Shown: positions 19,063-28,676, numbered from the stretch's first letter. The stretch: DNA of 64,000 nt from Marinobacter sp. BW6 (GCF_008107725.1 NZ_VIRN01000064.1:868001-932000); one strand, 5' to 3'. Numbers and translations: made by a program. The notes: generated from the letters alone by a model not told the origin.

Positions 19063-22000
19063 TGACCCGCCGGCTTCTGAACTGCCAGCGCCTGCTTGGC
19101 ATGGTGGTCACCATGCTCTGCCTGCTTGGTATCGCCGCTTACAGCACCATGCCGCGCCAGGAAGATCCGTCGTTTCCCTACCGGGCAGGCCTGATCAGCA
19201 CCAATTATCCGGGTGCCAGCGCCGAGGCCGTTGAAAGGCTCGTACTCCGGCCCCTGGTGGATGAGCTGCGGCAGGTGGAGGAGGTGGATTTCACCCAGTC
19301 AACGGCTCGCACCGGCGTGGCCCTGGTCCGACTGCGTCTGAACGATGACATCTATGACACCGACCCGGCCTGGGACCGGGTGCGTCAGGCCATGGAGCGG
19401 GCCAAACAGGACTTCCCGGACGATGTGGGAAGGATGGTGCTTGATGACCGCCTGATCGATATTCCTGCCATTGTCATGGCCGTGGGTGGCTCGCCCTCGG
19501 TAACGGAATTATCTGACGTCGCCGAACGGTTAAAGCAAAACCTCTCGGATTTACCGGGTGTTTCCCGGATCGAGCTGGAAGGCGATGCCGACGAGCAGAT
19601 TACCCTGGCCCTGGATGATGCGGCGCTCTATCGCCTGGGCATCTCCCCGGCGCGGGTGCTCGACACCCTGGCCCGACGCAACCAGACCATTCCCGGTGGT
19701 TTCGTGGTGGTCAATGGCCGTCGCCTGTCGGTGCTTCCCAACAGCGAATTTGCCGATATTGATGCGATCCGCGCCACGCCCATTGAGCTTCCTGATGGCT
19801 CCCAGGTGCCGCTTGCTGCAGCGGCGGACGTCTGGCGGGGGCCAGCTGAGCCGCGTCAGCCGGAAACCTGGTATGACGGCGAACGGGTGGTGCTGGTCTC
19901 GATCATTATGGAAGAGGGCACGACCGATGCCATCCGCTTTGGTGAGCGGGTGCGTGAACGCATGGAAGAGATTCGCGGAGACTTTAAGCCCTACGAGATC
20001 CGGGAGATGTTCTTCCAGCCGGACAAGGTGCAGGAGCGCCTCGATAACCTGGCCTGGAGCCTGGTGCTGTCGGTGCTGATTATCGTTGCCGTTGTCTTCA
20101 CCGGGATGGGCATTCGCATGGGCCTTCTGGTGGCGTCGATCCTGCCCATGGTCGCCCTGATCAGTGTCGGGCTCTACGATCTGGGCGGCGGTGTGCTGCA
20201 CCAGATTGCCGTAATCGGCATGGTGATCTCGCTGGGGATTCTGATCGACAACGCCATCGTAATCGTCGAAAACATTCAGGGGCATCTGGATGAGGGCATG
20301 CGTCGGTTGGATGCCCTGCGTAAGGCCGTCAGTGAACTGGCCGGCCCGTTGGGTGCCTCAACGGGAACCACGCTGGCGGCCTTTGCGCCCCTGCTCCTGG
20401 CCAAGGGTGGTGCCGCTGACTTCACCCGCGGCGTGCCGGTCATGATCATGCTGACACTGTCAGTCAGCTACCTGCTTGCTATCTCCGCCGTTCCCCTGCT
20501 GGCGGCCAGGTTCCTGAAACCCCGCCGCAAGGCCGGGCAGGACCGGTTGATCGGGCTGGCGCGGTTCCTTGGAGGCCTGGTATCCCGTTATCCCGGGCGC
20601 CTGATTGCCGCCGGCGCCATACTGGTCGGAGTCAGTGTTGCCATGACCCCCTTTATGGCCCAGCAGTTCTTCCCCAATGCCGATCGCCCGAGGGTGATTG
20701 TCGAAGTCTATATGCCCGAGGGCACCGACCAATCCCGCACGGCAGAGGCAACGGAAAGCCTGGAACGAGTTATTCGGTCACAACCTGACGCCCTGGAGGT
20801 TCACCGGTTCGTGGGCTTCACTGGTCCATCTTTTTACTACAACCTTCAGCGCGCGCCTCAGGCACCGAACCGGGCCCGGCTGGTGGTTACCACACCCACG
20901 CTGGAAGACACCACCGGCATGATTCGCTGGATCCGCGCCCATGTCAAAGAGCAGATGCCGGAACTGGATGTGACCGTTGGTATCCTCGGACAGGGGCCAC
21001 CAAGGGCCGCGCCGGTGGCAATAAGGGTCTACCACGCCAACGACGGCACCCGTATAGACGCGGTGGAACAGATTTTCAGCATCCTGCGGGGCGTCGAGGG
21101 CACCGTTGATGTCCGCCATGATCTCGATATTGGCGTGCCCAGCATTGCGATCAACGTCGACGACGCGACGGCGGCCCGCTATGGCCTGACTCGCGCCGAT
21201 GTGGCCCAGAGTCTTTACGGCCAGAGCTTTGGTGTGGTGGCCGAGCGCTACCGCCAGGAAGATGACCCCATTCCTCTGGTGCTGCGGTCCCGTGAAGGCA
21301 CAGCCCTGTCACTCTCACGGTTGCTGTCCGTCAATATCTACAACGACCGTGGCGACGCCGTCCCTCTGTCGGCGGTGGCCACTGTGGACACTACCTGGGA
21401 ACCGGCGGCCCGATACCTGCGCGATGGCGTGAGAATGAATACGGTTACCGCGAACCTGGAAACCGGTTACAGCTTCAGTCAGGCCCTGGAAGGCCTCTAC
21501 GCGGGACTGGAGAAGAAGCCCTTGCCGAAGGGCACGCGACTGGCCATGGGCGGTGATGCCGAAGGCTCCGGAGACGCGAACACCGCGTTGCTTACCGCAG
21601 CGCCCATCGGGATTCTGTTGCTGCTGTTCTTCCTTCTGCTGCAGTTCAACTCCTTCCGTCGGGTCGGCATTATCCTGCTGACGGTGCCGCTGGCCACCGT
21701 CGGTATCTTCCCCGGGCTGGTGCTCTCAGGCTCCCCCTTTGGTTTCCAGTCCCTGTTGGGTGTGATTGCGCTGGTGGGTATCGTGGTGAACAACGCTATC
21801 GTTCTTCTGGACGTGATGGACCGGGAACTTGAGAAAGGAAAAGACATCCGCGATGCCATTCGTAACGCGGTAGAGCAGCGCACCCGCCCGATCCTGCTGA
21901 CGACCGCCACCACAGTGGCCGGACTGCTGCCCCTGGCGTTCTCAAGCTCGACGCTCTGGCCACCCATGGCCTGGGCCATCATCTCCGGCCTGCTGGCATC

Positions 22001-22088
22001 AACGGTACTGACTCTGCTGGTGATCCCGGCTGTCTGTACCCAGGTGATCAAAGTCAGCGTGCCGGAACCTGAAAACGCCCCGGCCTGA
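19062..22088 (+). CDS. RND efflux pump, inner-membrane permease
   Basis: A 1008-aa proton-driven transporter with the two-fold RND layout: one transmembrane helix at the N-terminus, a large periplasmic loop (about 35-335), a helix bundle, a second loop (about 535-835) and a second bundle. TM4 reads GILIDNAIVIVEN, with Asn where AcrB has the second of two aspartates; TM10 carries VNNAIVLLD. It is slightly shorter than AcrB. The Asp/Asn pattern is common in the wider HAE-type family, so activity is not in doubt, but substrates cannot be assigned. Its 3' end overlaps the convergent astE by 35 bases. Confidence 0.92.
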   Translation: MTRRLLNCQRLLGMVVTMLCLLGIAAYSTMPRQEDPSFPYRAGLISTNYPGASAEAVERLVLRPLVDELRQVEEVDFTQSTARTGVALVRLRLNDDIYDTDPAWDRVRQAMERAKQDFPDDVGRMVLDDRLIDIPAIVMAVGGSPSVTELSDVAERLKQNLSDLPGVSRIELEGDADEQITLALDDAALYRLGISPARVLDTLARRNQTIPGGFVVVNGRRLSVLPNSEFADIDAIRATPIELPDGSQVPLAAAADVWRGPAEPRQPETWYDGERVVLVSIIMEEGTTDAIRFGERVRERMEEIRGDFKPYEIREMFFQPDKVQERLDNLAWSLVLSVLIIVAVVFTGMGIRMGLLVASILPMVALISVGLYDLGGGVLHQIAVIGMVISLGILIDNAIVIVENIQGHLDEGMRRLDALRKAVSELAGPLGASTGTTLAAFAPLLLAKGGAADFTRGVPVMIMLTLSVSYLLAISAVPLLAARFLKPRRKAGQDRLIGLARFLGGLVSRYPGRLIAAGAILVGVSVAMTPFMAQQFFPNADRPRVIVEVYMPEGTDQSRTAEATESLERVIRSQPDALEVHRFVGFTGPSFYYNLQRAPQAPNRARLVVTTPTLEDTTGMIRWIRAHVKEQMPELDVTVGILGQGPPRAAPVAIRVYHANDGTRIDAVEQIFSILRGVEGTVDVRHDLDIGVPSIAINVDDATAARYGLTRADVAQSLYGQSFGVVAERYRQEDDPIPLVLRSREGTALSLSRLLSVNIYNDRGDAVPLSAVATVDTTWEPAARYLRDGVRMNTVTANLETGYSFSQALEGLYAGLEKKPLPKGTRLAMGGDAEGSGDANTALLTAAPIGILLLLFFLLLQFNSFRRVGIILLTVPLATVGIFPGLVLSGSPFGFQSLLGVIALVGIVVNNAIVLLDVMDRELEKGKDIRDAIRNAVEQRTRPILLTTATTVAGLLPLAFSSSTLWPPMAWAIISGLLASTVLTLLVIPAVCTQVIKVSVPEPENAPA

Positions 22089-23106
22089 CCATCAGTCCAA
22101 CTCGGTGCCCAACAGGAACATCCGGGTTGGGGAAAATAATCGCCTCTGGCGAATGCCCCACCCGGTAGCTGGTTTCATCATCCTCCCAGATGACCGTGCC
22201 GGGCGGGTATTCGGTGAAATTGGCGACATCGTCCGGAATATGGAACCGGAAGTTCTTCCCGGTATTCAGAATCTCATGGACTACCTCGAAGACCGTCAGG
22301 TGATCAAACGGTGGTTTACGGGATGGTGTTGAAAGCCCGCGGAACCGCCGCCGCAATGCATCCCGAATCCCCGAAAAACGCCCCAGATCGTTCTGGCCAA
22401 ACGGCCGCACCTTACCCAGCTCGACAGTAAAACTCTCGGCCTTCAGCAGCGACGAGGAAAACGACGAAAACGTCGTGCCTGCCTTATGCTGCAGCAGAAG
22501 CGTTTCCACCTCCGCCTCCAGCAGAAAATCACACTGGTCTATCGAAACGGTCCGACCTTCAACAAACGGATACAGCGCAAAACGCTCACGGTGAGAAGGA
22601 CGAATGGCCGTGTGCAGATCGTAGTGATAAAGCGCCTGGGGATTAGCCATGGCAAACTGCCGGCACGCCTCTTCAAGCTCCTGCGCCCGAGCGGCCTCGG
22701 CCAGCCCCTCATACTCGCTCCGCGTATGAGCGCCATCGAACAGCCGATTCAGGTTCACTTCCAGAAACCGCTTTCCAGCGACCATCGCAGGCGGGTTGCC
22801 CAGAATCAGCAAGACCGGACAAGCCAGTTCCCACCTGCCATCGATCAGTTCGGAAACCAGCCCGTTCATAACCTCAATAGGCGCTGTCTCATTCCCGTGC
22901 ACACCCGCAGAAACAATGATGGCTTCAGCATTCGGATTGCTGCGGTCAGCGGGAGGTACAATGTCCAGAACGCCCACCGCCTTGCGGCTGATACGGGTGC
23001 CATCGGGGAGGAGGGCTTTCACCTCCGGGAGGTCTGCGCTTGCGTTATCCAGGGTATGGGATAGCCAATCAGGTGAACTGCCAAATAGATCCGCACTAAC
23101 GGTCAT
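22054..23106 (-). CDS. astE: Succinylglutamate desuccinylase
   Basis: A 350-aa zinc carboxypeptidase-like enzyme that hydrolyses N-succinylglutamate to glutamate and succinate, the last AST step. Zinc ligands appear in AGVHGNETAPIEV (His and Glu) and in HYDLHTAIRPS (His). Unlike the other ast genes it is on the minus strand, downstream of the arginine ABC importer, from which it is separated by the hairpin element at 23133-23236. It is probably the distal gene of that operon. Confidence 0.94.
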   Translation of the reverse strand: MTVSADLFGSSPDWLSHTLDNASADLPEVKALLPDGTRISRKAVGVLDIVPPADRSNPNAEAIIVSAGVHGNETAPIEVMNGLVSELIDGRWELACPVLLILGNPPAMVAGKRFLEVNLNRLFDGAHTRSEYEGLAEAARAQELEEACRQFAMANPQALYHYDLHTAIRPSHRERFALYPFVEGRTVSIDQCDFLLEAEVETLLLQHKAGTTFSSFSSSLLKAESFTVELGKVRPFGQNDLGRFSGIRDALRRRFRGLSTPSRKPPFDHLTVFEVVHEILNTGKNFRFHIPDDVANFTEYPPGTVIWEDDETSYRVGHSPEAIIFPNPDVPVGHRVGLMVRPGRFQVPAR

Positions 23107-23132
23107 GGGGACTCCACGGAAAAGTTTGAGGG

Positions 23133-23236
23133 CGGTTGGCGGGTGTCTTCCCGGGAGTGTCTGAGGCCATGGATGGCCTCAGTCAAGCGCACATGGATGT
23201 GCTCGTAGCGTCTCCCGGGAAGACACCCGCCAGCCG
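23133..23236. repeat. Long hairpin element, copy 2, between aotM and astE
   Basis: Arms of 20 perfect base pairs (23138-23157 with 23212-23231), extending to 25 with one G-T pair, enclose a 54-nt core (23158-23211). Read on the minus strand, the core matches that of 7861-7914 at 44 of 54 positions and again contains GCACATCCATGTGC and GGCCATCCATGGCC hairpins. Arm sequence differs from copy 1 except for an outer GGCGGG. Confidence 0.85.
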
Positions 23237-23264
23237 ACCCGGCACCAAACCGCAATCAATGGGT

Positions 23265-23987
23265 TCAGCCGCTAACCGGCCGCTGATGCTTCAGCAGATG
23301 AGTTTCCAGTTTGCGGAAAGCGAACACCAGGATAAAGGTCAGTGCCATGTAGCACAGCGCCACAAAGATAAACGCATCAAACGGCGCATAGAACCGGGAG
23401 TAAATGTTACGGGCCGCCCCGGTCAGATCCACGATGGTCACCACACTGGCAATCGCACTCGCGTGCAGCATGAAAATAACTTCGTTGGAGTAGGCCTGCA
23501 CCGCCCGCCGCGCTGCGCTCGGCAGCACAATCCGCCGCATCCGCATAAACCAGTTCATGCCATAGGCTTTCGCTGCTTCAATTTCACCATTGGGCGTAGA
23601 CACAATCGCGCCGCGGATAATCTCCGTGGTATAGGCCGCCGTGTTCAGTGTGAAAGCCAGCAGGGCCGGGTAGAAAGGTTCCCGGAAAATCTCCCACCAG
23701 AAGGTTTCCTGGATGCCCTCAATCTGGGCGAGCCCGTAATAGATGATGTAGAGCTGGATCAGCAGCGGCGTGCCGCGGAACAGATAGGTGTACAGCCAAA
23801 CCGGGCCGGAGACAAACGGGTTTCGAACCGTCCGTAGAATGGCCAGAGGAACCGCCACCAGCAAACCGATGACCAGGGAAAGGAACACCAGATGCACGGT
23901 GGTCACCATGCCATCCCAGTATTCCATGATGGTCATGGCGGTAAAGATTTCGTTCTGGTTCAGCCATTCGGCAATGAAATCAGGCAT
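23265..23987 (-). CDS. aotM: Arginine/ornithine ABC importer, permease (HisM/AotM-like)
   Basis: A 240-aa polar amino-acid permease with about five transmembrane helices and the cytoplasmic coupling loop EAAKAYGMNWFMRMRRIVLP, which docks on the ATPase. It pairs with the preceding permease, three bases upstream. Being followed by astE and opposite the ast operon makes arginine or ornithine the likely cargo (inference from neighbourhood plus HisJQMP-family similarity). Confidence 0.9.
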   Translation of the reverse strand: MPDFIAEWLNQNEIFTAMTIMEYWDGMVTTVHLVFLSLVIGLLVAVPLAILRTVRNPFVSGPVWLYTYLFRGTPLLIQLYIIYYGLAQIEGIQETFWWEIFREPFYPALLAFTLNTAAYTTEIIRGAIVSTPNGEIEAAKAYGMNWFMRMRRIVLPSAARRAVQAYSNEVIFMLHASAIASVVTIVDLTGAARNIYSRFYAPFDAFIFVALCYMALTFILVFAFRKLETHLLKHQRPVSG

Positions 23988-23990
23988 TCG

Positions 23991-24695
23991 TTAACTCCCC
24001 TGAACCACGCCGACATTGGCTCGTTTGTCGAGCCACTTGATAAACAATTCAGACCCCGCCGTCAGGGCCAGATACACGAACGCCACCGGAATGAAAAAGT
24101 GGAAGGGCATGCGCTCCGCCTTGGCAGCTTCTTCAGCCACACGAACCATGTCCGTCAGGCCGATAATTGAAACCAGGGCGGTGGTCTTCAGCAGAACCTG
24201 CCAGTTGTTGCCCAGGCCGGGCAGGGCATGGCGCATCATTTGAGGCAGCATGATTCTGCGGAAGGTATGAAAACGGGTAAAACCATAGGCTCGAGCCGCC
24301 TCAATCTGGCCGGTTTCAACCGCCAGGAAAGCGCCGCGGAAGGTTTCGGTCATGTAGGCGCCGAAAATCAGCCCGATCGTTACGACGCCGGAGATGAACG
24401 GGTCGAACTGAAAGAAAAAGTCGATCTCGTAGGCTTCCCAGATGTAATCCGAGAGCATATTCACTGCCACCTGGCCGCCATAGTAGAACAGCAGCATCAT
24501 AACCAGGTCTGGCACACCACGAATCAGGGTGGTGTAGGTAGTCGCGATACCTTTGGCAACCCGGCTTTGCGACAGTTTGGCAGACGCACCAACCAGTCCC
24601 AGGGCAACCGAGAGAGCAAGAGACAGGAAGGCCAGTTCAATGGTGACTATTGCCCCATCCAGCAGGGCCGGGCCATAGCCTTTTAGATCAAGCAT
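23991..24695 (-). CDS. aotQ: Arginine/ornithine ABC importer, permease (HisQ/AotQ-like)
   Basis: A 234-aa partner permease with the coupling loop EAARAYGFTRFHTFRRIMLP. The frame is open from 24734, only 13 bases after the binding-protein gene, but MLDLKGYGPALLDGA beginning at 24695 is the family start. Forms the heterodimeric channel with the next gene product. Confidence 0.9.
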   Translation of the reverse strand: MLDLKGYGPALLDGAIVTIELAFLSLALSVALGLVGASAKLSQSRVAKGIATTYTTLIRGVPDLVMMLLFYYGGQVAVNMLSDYIWEAYEIDFFFQFDPFISGVVTIGLIFGAYMTETFRGAFLAVETGQIEAARAYGFTRFHTFRRIMLPQMMRHALPGLGNNWQVLLKTTALVSIIGLTDMVRVAEEAAKAERMPFHFFIPVAFVYLALTAGSELFIKWLDKRANVGVVQGS

Positions 24696-24746
24696 GGGAA
24701 CGTCCGGTAAGCAGGGGCGGCCCTGACGGGCCACCCCTCGGCAGAT

Positions 24747-25499
24747 TTACATCTTGATGTCGTAAGCGAAGTACTTCTGCATGATGGTGTCATAGGTACC
24801 ATCTTCCTTCAGGGTGCGAAGGGCAGCATTTACTTCCTCTGCAACCTCGGTGTCACGCTGGCGCATGGCAACACCTACGCCCTGGCCAAGCTTGACCGGC
24901 TCTCCAACTTCCTTGAAGCCTTCTTTGGAAAGGACAGTCTCTTCACCTACCGGGTAATCTACGAAAACTACATCCAGACGTTGGCCTTCCAGATCCAGGA
25001 CCATGTCATCGGCTGTGGTGTAGCGCTTGATGGTGACAATGCCGCCCATGTTTTCAGTTACGTAGGTGTCCATGGTGGTGCCGCGCTGCACGCCAACGGT
25101 CTTGCCTGCCATTGCATCCATGTCGGTAACGTCGGTGTTGAAGCTTTCAGGGCCGAACCAGCCACCCGGGGTGTTGTAGTATGGCTCAGAGAACAGAACC
25201 CGCTCTGCACGCTCCGGCGTAATAGACATGGAAGACATGATCAGGTCGAATTTCCGTGCCAGCAGGCCCGGGATCATGCCGTCCCATGCCTGGATCACGA
25301 ACTCGCAGTTGGCGTTCATTTCTTCGCACATGGCTTCGGCCAGTTCCACTTCGAAGCCGGTCAGGTTTCCGTTCTCGTCTTTATACTCAAACGGTGCATA
25401 GGGCACGTCGAACGCGATGCGGAGATCCCGTTCCTGGGCTTGTGCGCTACCAGCAATCAGGGCGAGGGCGCAGCTTGCTGCAAAAATCATTTTCTTCAT
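24747..25499 (-). CDS. aotJ: Periplasmic arginine/ornithine/lysine-binding protein
   Basis: A 250-aa solute-binding protein. The signal peptide (MKKMIFAASCALALIAGSAQA) is cleaved before QERDLRIA. The ligand-binding motif around GFEVELAEAMCEEM, and the pair of cysteines in CEEMNANC, are typical of the LAO/HisJ/ArtJ group, where an equivalent pair forms a disulfide. It delivers basic amino acids to AotQM. The operon position supports arginine. Confidence 0.9.
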   Translation of the reverse strand: MKKMIFAASCALALIAGSAQAQERDLRIAFDVPYAPFEYKDENGNLTGFEVELAEAMCEEMNANCEFVIQAWDGMIPGLLARKFDLIMSSMSITPERAERVLFSEPYYNTPGGWFGPESFNTDVTDMDAMAGKTVGVQRGTTMDTYVTENMGGIVTIKRYTTADDMVLDLEGQRLDVVFVDYPVGEETVLSKEGFKEVGEPVKLGQGVGVAMRQRDTEVAEEVNAALRTLKEDGTYDTIMQKYFAYDIKM

Positions 25500-25599
25500 G
25501 TGTCACTTCTCCAGTGGTTTGCCTTTTGGGCTTTATTTTTGATGGAAGTTTTTGGTTCCAACATTTTATTTCTTCACCGGTTCAAGATAGCACCGAGTG

Positions 25600-26370
25600 T
25601 CAGAAGTTGGGAGTCAGGAACTGCTTCATGCGCTCCGAATCCGGGTGATCAAACACTTTCTCGGGGGTACCCTGTTCCTCGATCACGCCCTGATGCAAAA
25701 ACAGGACCTGACTCGACACATCCCTTGCGAATGCCATTTCGTGGGTGACCACGATCATGGTTCGGCCTTCCTCAGCCAGGCCTTGCATAACCTTCAATAC
25801 TTCACCCACCAGCTCAGGGTCCAGCGCTGAAGTGGGTTCATCAAACAGCATGACTTCCGGTTCCATGGCCAGGGCCCGGGCGATGGCCGCCCGTTGCTGT
25901 TGGCCACCCGACATCTGGGCCGGATAGTAGTCCTTGCGCTCGTAGATGCCCACCTTGTTCAGATAGGCCTCGGCGCGCTCAATGGCTTCCTTCTTTGGAA
26001 CCTTCAGAACGTGGATCGGAGCTTCAATGATGTTTTCCAGAACGGTCATATGAGACCAGAGATTGAAGCTCTGGAACACCATGGAAAGTTTTGCCCGGAT
26101 CAGCTCGACCTGCTTGTTATCGGCCGGAATTCGCTCGCCCTTGCGGTTGGTTGTGAACCGTATTGGGTCGCCGTGCACGATAATGTCGCCAGAGGTGGGA
26201 GTTTCCAGCAGGTTGATGCAGCGCAGGAAGGTGCTCTTGCCGGAGCCGGAGCTGCCGATCAGGGAAACCACATCGCCTTTGCGGGTCTCCAGTGAAATTC
26301 CTTTGAGCACTTCGAGCTGGTCGAAGGTCTTGTAAATGTCCCTGCAGATCAAAGGCGATTGGTCCGCCAT
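25600..26370 (-). CDS. aotP: Arginine/ornithine ABC importer, ATPase
   Basis: A 256-aa ABC ATPase with Walker [10 protein letters not shown], signature MSGGQQQR and Walker [15 protein letters not shown]. The extra segment [25 protein letters not shown] region after the Q-loop start is characteristic of HisP/AotP proteins. The frame opens at 26433, but the ATG at 26370 follows AGGAG and gives a normal N-terminus ([16 protein letters not shown]). First gene of the importer-astE operon. Confidence 0.92.
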   Translation of the reverse strand: MADQSPLICRDIYKTFDQLEVLKGISLETRKGDVVSLIGSSGSGKSTFLRCINLLETPTSGDIIVHGDPIRFTTNRKGERIPADNKQVELIRAKLSMVFQSFNLWSHMTVLENIIEAPIHVLKVPKKEAIERAEAYLNKVGIYERKDYYPAQMSGGQQQRAAIARALAMEPEVMLFDEPTSALDPELVGEVLKVMQGLAEEGRTMIVVTHEMAFARDVSSQVLFLHQGVIEEQGTPEKVFDHPDSERMKQFLTPNF

Positions 26371-26525
26371 GGGTGACTCCTGGGGCTGTAATTCAAAGGC
26401 GCATGTTTTACGGACTGTGGATGCGGAAATCAATCCCTTAAAGAGAGCGTTTTACCGAATTTCACCGCCGTTCGCTGCATGTCATTGTGGTCGAATGATT
26501 GTTCAATGCAAGCTTTTTGCCATGC

Positions 26526-27284
26526 TCAGGTGCTGGCCCGGGAATATTCGTTGGCCGCGTCCTGATTGACTGGCAGCCTGATCAGTGTTCCGCCATCTTT
26601 TTCCATGTCTCTCATGGCTTCACTCACGAAACGCACATGAGCCATCGCTACCTTTTGGGCATTGGCCGGTTTCCCGGCAATCACGGCTTCATAAAGCTGC
26701 CTGTGCTGACGGACGATTTTCTTGCGCATTTCTTCTCTTGGATTCAGGTTGGCAACCGAGGCCTGAACGGTCAACAACATCATGTTCTTCAGACTGTTGA
26801 GCACATGCACCAGAACTGGATTGTGGGATGCTTCCACAATCGCCAGGTGAAAACCGTGGTCGAGCCGGGCATTGCTGAGCGGATCGGTGTCTTCCAGGGT
26901 GCGGAATGCCTTGGTGATGCGATGCCGGTCAAGCCGTGTTGCCCGCTGCGCAGCCAGGTAGGCAGCCTGACCCTCCAGCTGTTCGCGAACTTCCAGGAGA
27001 TCGAAAAGGGTTCGCGGGTGTCCCTCGAAAAGATGCATCAGCGGACTCTGTTCGCCGATCTCGCTGGCGCCGGGCACCATGCTGGCCACAAACGAGCCCT
27101 TGCCGTGGCGGGTTTCGATCACACCGCGGCCCTGGAGTTCATGAAGGGCTTCCCGAATGACCGCACGGGACACGCCCAGCCGCGTTGCCAACTGACGTTC
27201 AGAGGGTATCTTCTGCTCCGGGGCAAGCCCGCCATCGAGAATGAGGCGCTCCAGCCGATATGAGATTTCCTGGGAGATTGCCAT
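26526..27284 (-). CDS. GntR/FadR-family regulator (FCD domain)
   Basis: A 252-aa transcription factor with an N-terminal winged helix (about 8-75; ATRLGVSRAVIREALHEL is the recognition region, GKGSFV the wing) and a C-terminal helical FCD ligand domain that usually binds a carboxylic acid through a metal site (His residues in LDHGFHLAI and related positions). It is divergent from the TRAP-glcDEF cluster, with two TGGTCnGACCA palindromes between. A GlcC/LldR-like sensor of glycolate or lactate is the best guess; the ligand is inferred from neighbours only. Confidence 0.88.
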   Translation of the reverse strand: MAISQEISYRLERLILDGGLAPEQKIPSERQLATRLGVSRAVIREALHELQGRGVIETRHGKGSFVASMVPGASEIGEQSPLMHLFEGHPRTLFDLLEVREQLEGQAAYLAAQRATRLDRHRITKAFRTLEDTDPLSNARLDHGFHLAIVEASHNPVLVHVLNSLKNMMLLTVQASVANLNPREEMRKKIVRQHRQLYEAVIAGKPANAQKVAMAHVRFVSEAMRDMEKDGGTLIRLPVNQDAANEYSRAST

Positions 27285-27306
27285 ATGGGTGCCTGTTTTG
27301 CGCTCT

Positions 27307-27319
27307 CTGGTCTGACCAG
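27307..27319. promoter_or_regulatory. GntR operator 1 (CTGGTCTGACCAG)
   Basis: Perfect 13-bp odd palindrome centred on 27313, 23 bases upstream of the gntR start codon. Core TGGTCTGACCA. Positioned for autoregulation. Confidence 0.7.
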
Positions 27320-27423
27320 TGATTGCTTCTGATTGTTGGTGTTTCCGATGTAAGCGGATGCACGTCCGAGCCCGTTAAATATGGCCGATTCAGAGTATTT
27401 CGTCCATTTTTAATACTTCAAAA

Positions 27424-27438
27424 ACTGGTCAGACCAGT
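27424..27438. promoter_or_regulatory. GntR operator 2 (ACTGGTCAGACCAGT)
   Basis: Perfect 15-bp odd palindrome centred on 27431, 118 bases from the centre of operator 1 and about 110 bases upstream of dctP. Same TGGTCnGACCA core. Positioned to control the TRAP-glc operon. Confidence 0.75.
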
Positions 27439-27548
27439 GGTCTTCGAACTGGACTAAACCCGGTTTGGCTACGAATATCATTCTAATGTCGGCCTTTGCC
27501 GGCGTTGCCATAGACGCTGATAACAACAAAGCCAACGGAGACGTTTCG

Positions 27549-28676
27549 ATGAATTCGAAGAATAACATCCGAAATAGCTGTGACACTGGCGAGACCCCAC
27601 CTCGCAGAAGTTTCCTAAAAACCGCGGCCATGGGCGCCGCTCTTGCGGGTGCGATGCTGATGGGTGCAGGACAGGCCCACGCAGCAACCACCTGGAAAAT
27701 CCAGTCGACCTGGGACGCGGGCACCGTGGGCTACACGTTGTTCGAGGAGTGGTGTAAGAGTATTGAGGCCAAGTCTGGTGGCGAGCTGAAGTTCCAATGC
27801 TTCCCGGCCAAGGCTGTCGCTGCTGATAACAACGCGCTCTTTGATGCTGTCCGCAATGGTGTTCTACAGGGCATGAACCCGTTCACTCTGTACTGGTCAG
27901 GGAAGATCCCTGCTTCCGTTTTCCTCTCTTCTTACCCTGCCGGTCCTGACCAGCCCCATCAGTGGGACACCATGTTCTACTCCATGGGCATGCTGGAAAA
28001 GACCCGGGAAATCTACAAGAAGTTCGGCCTGTTCTACGTGGGCCCGATCCAGCACGACGCCAACATCATTCACTCCAAGCAGCCTGTGAACAGCCTGGAC
28101 GATCTAAAAGGCATGAAGATCCGTGTGCCGGGTGGCATGGTTGCCGAGGTGTTCCAACAGTTTGGTGTGTCTACCGTCAGTCTGCCGGGCTCGGATATCT
28201 TCCCGGCCCTTGAGAAAGGCACTATTGATGCAGCGGACTACGTAGGTCCTGCAGTCAACTACGAGCTGGGCTTCTCCCAGGTGACCGACTACATCATCTT
28301 CGGACCTCCTGGCGTCATGTCCATCTACCAGCCGGTGGATCTGATGGACCTGACGGTCAGCCTGCGTGCCTGGAACTCTATCTCGCCCGAGCTGCAGCAA
28401 CTGGTTGAGGACGAAGTACGCATTTACTCCCAGAAGCACTACCTCGCTATCCAGGAACGCAATATTGCCGCCATGGAGAAGTTCAAGGCAGAGGGCGATA
28501 CGGTTACCCGTCTGAGCCAGGAAGACCTGGAGACCTGGCGGAAGGCCGCCATCCCCATCTGGTTCAATTGGGCGAACAAGAACGAGGACGCACGCGCCAT
28601 CCTTGATATTCAGCTCGAGTACATGATGAACGATACGGTTGGGTACATTACGGAAGAAGACATCAAGGGCTACTAA
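27549..28676 (+). CDS. dctP: TRAP transporter solute-binding protein (DctP family)
   Basis: A 375-aa periplasmic binding protein. The ATG at 27549, after GGAGAC, is preferred over the upstream 27465. The export signal contains RRSFLK followed by a hydrophobic stretch ending GQAHA, a twin-arginine pattern, so it may fold before export through Tat. The mature part has the DctP signature around FQQFGVSTVSLPGSDIFPAL and EKGTIDAADYVGP. In related proteins an arginine in the MKIRVPGG segment binds the carboxylate. The linked glcDEF genes suggest a 2-hydroxy or 2-oxo acid as ligand. Confidence 0.9.
   Translation: MNSKNNIRNSCDTGETPPRRSFLKTAAMGAALAGAMLMGAGQAHAATTWKIQSTWDAGTVGYTLFEEWCKSIEAKSGGELKFQCFPAKAVAADNNALFDAVRNGVLQGMNPFTLYWSGKIPASVFLSSYPAGPDQPHQWDTMFYSMGMLEKTREIYKKFGLFYVGPIQHDANIIHSKQPVNSLDDLKGMKIRVPGGMVAEVFQQFGVSTVSLPGSDIFPALEKGTIDAADYVGPAVNYELGFSQVTDYIIFGPPGVMSIYQPVDLMDLTVSLRAWNSISPELQQLVEDEVRIYSQKHYLAIQERNIAAMEKFKAEGDTVTRLSQEDLETWRKAAIPIWFNWANKNEDARAILDIQLEYMMNDTVGYITEEDIKGY

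Noticed and set aside
23136..23837. Plus-strand frame starting in hairpin copy 2 and running antisense through aotM
   Set aside because: Its first residues are just the translation of the hairpin core and the rest is the shadow of the permease gene.
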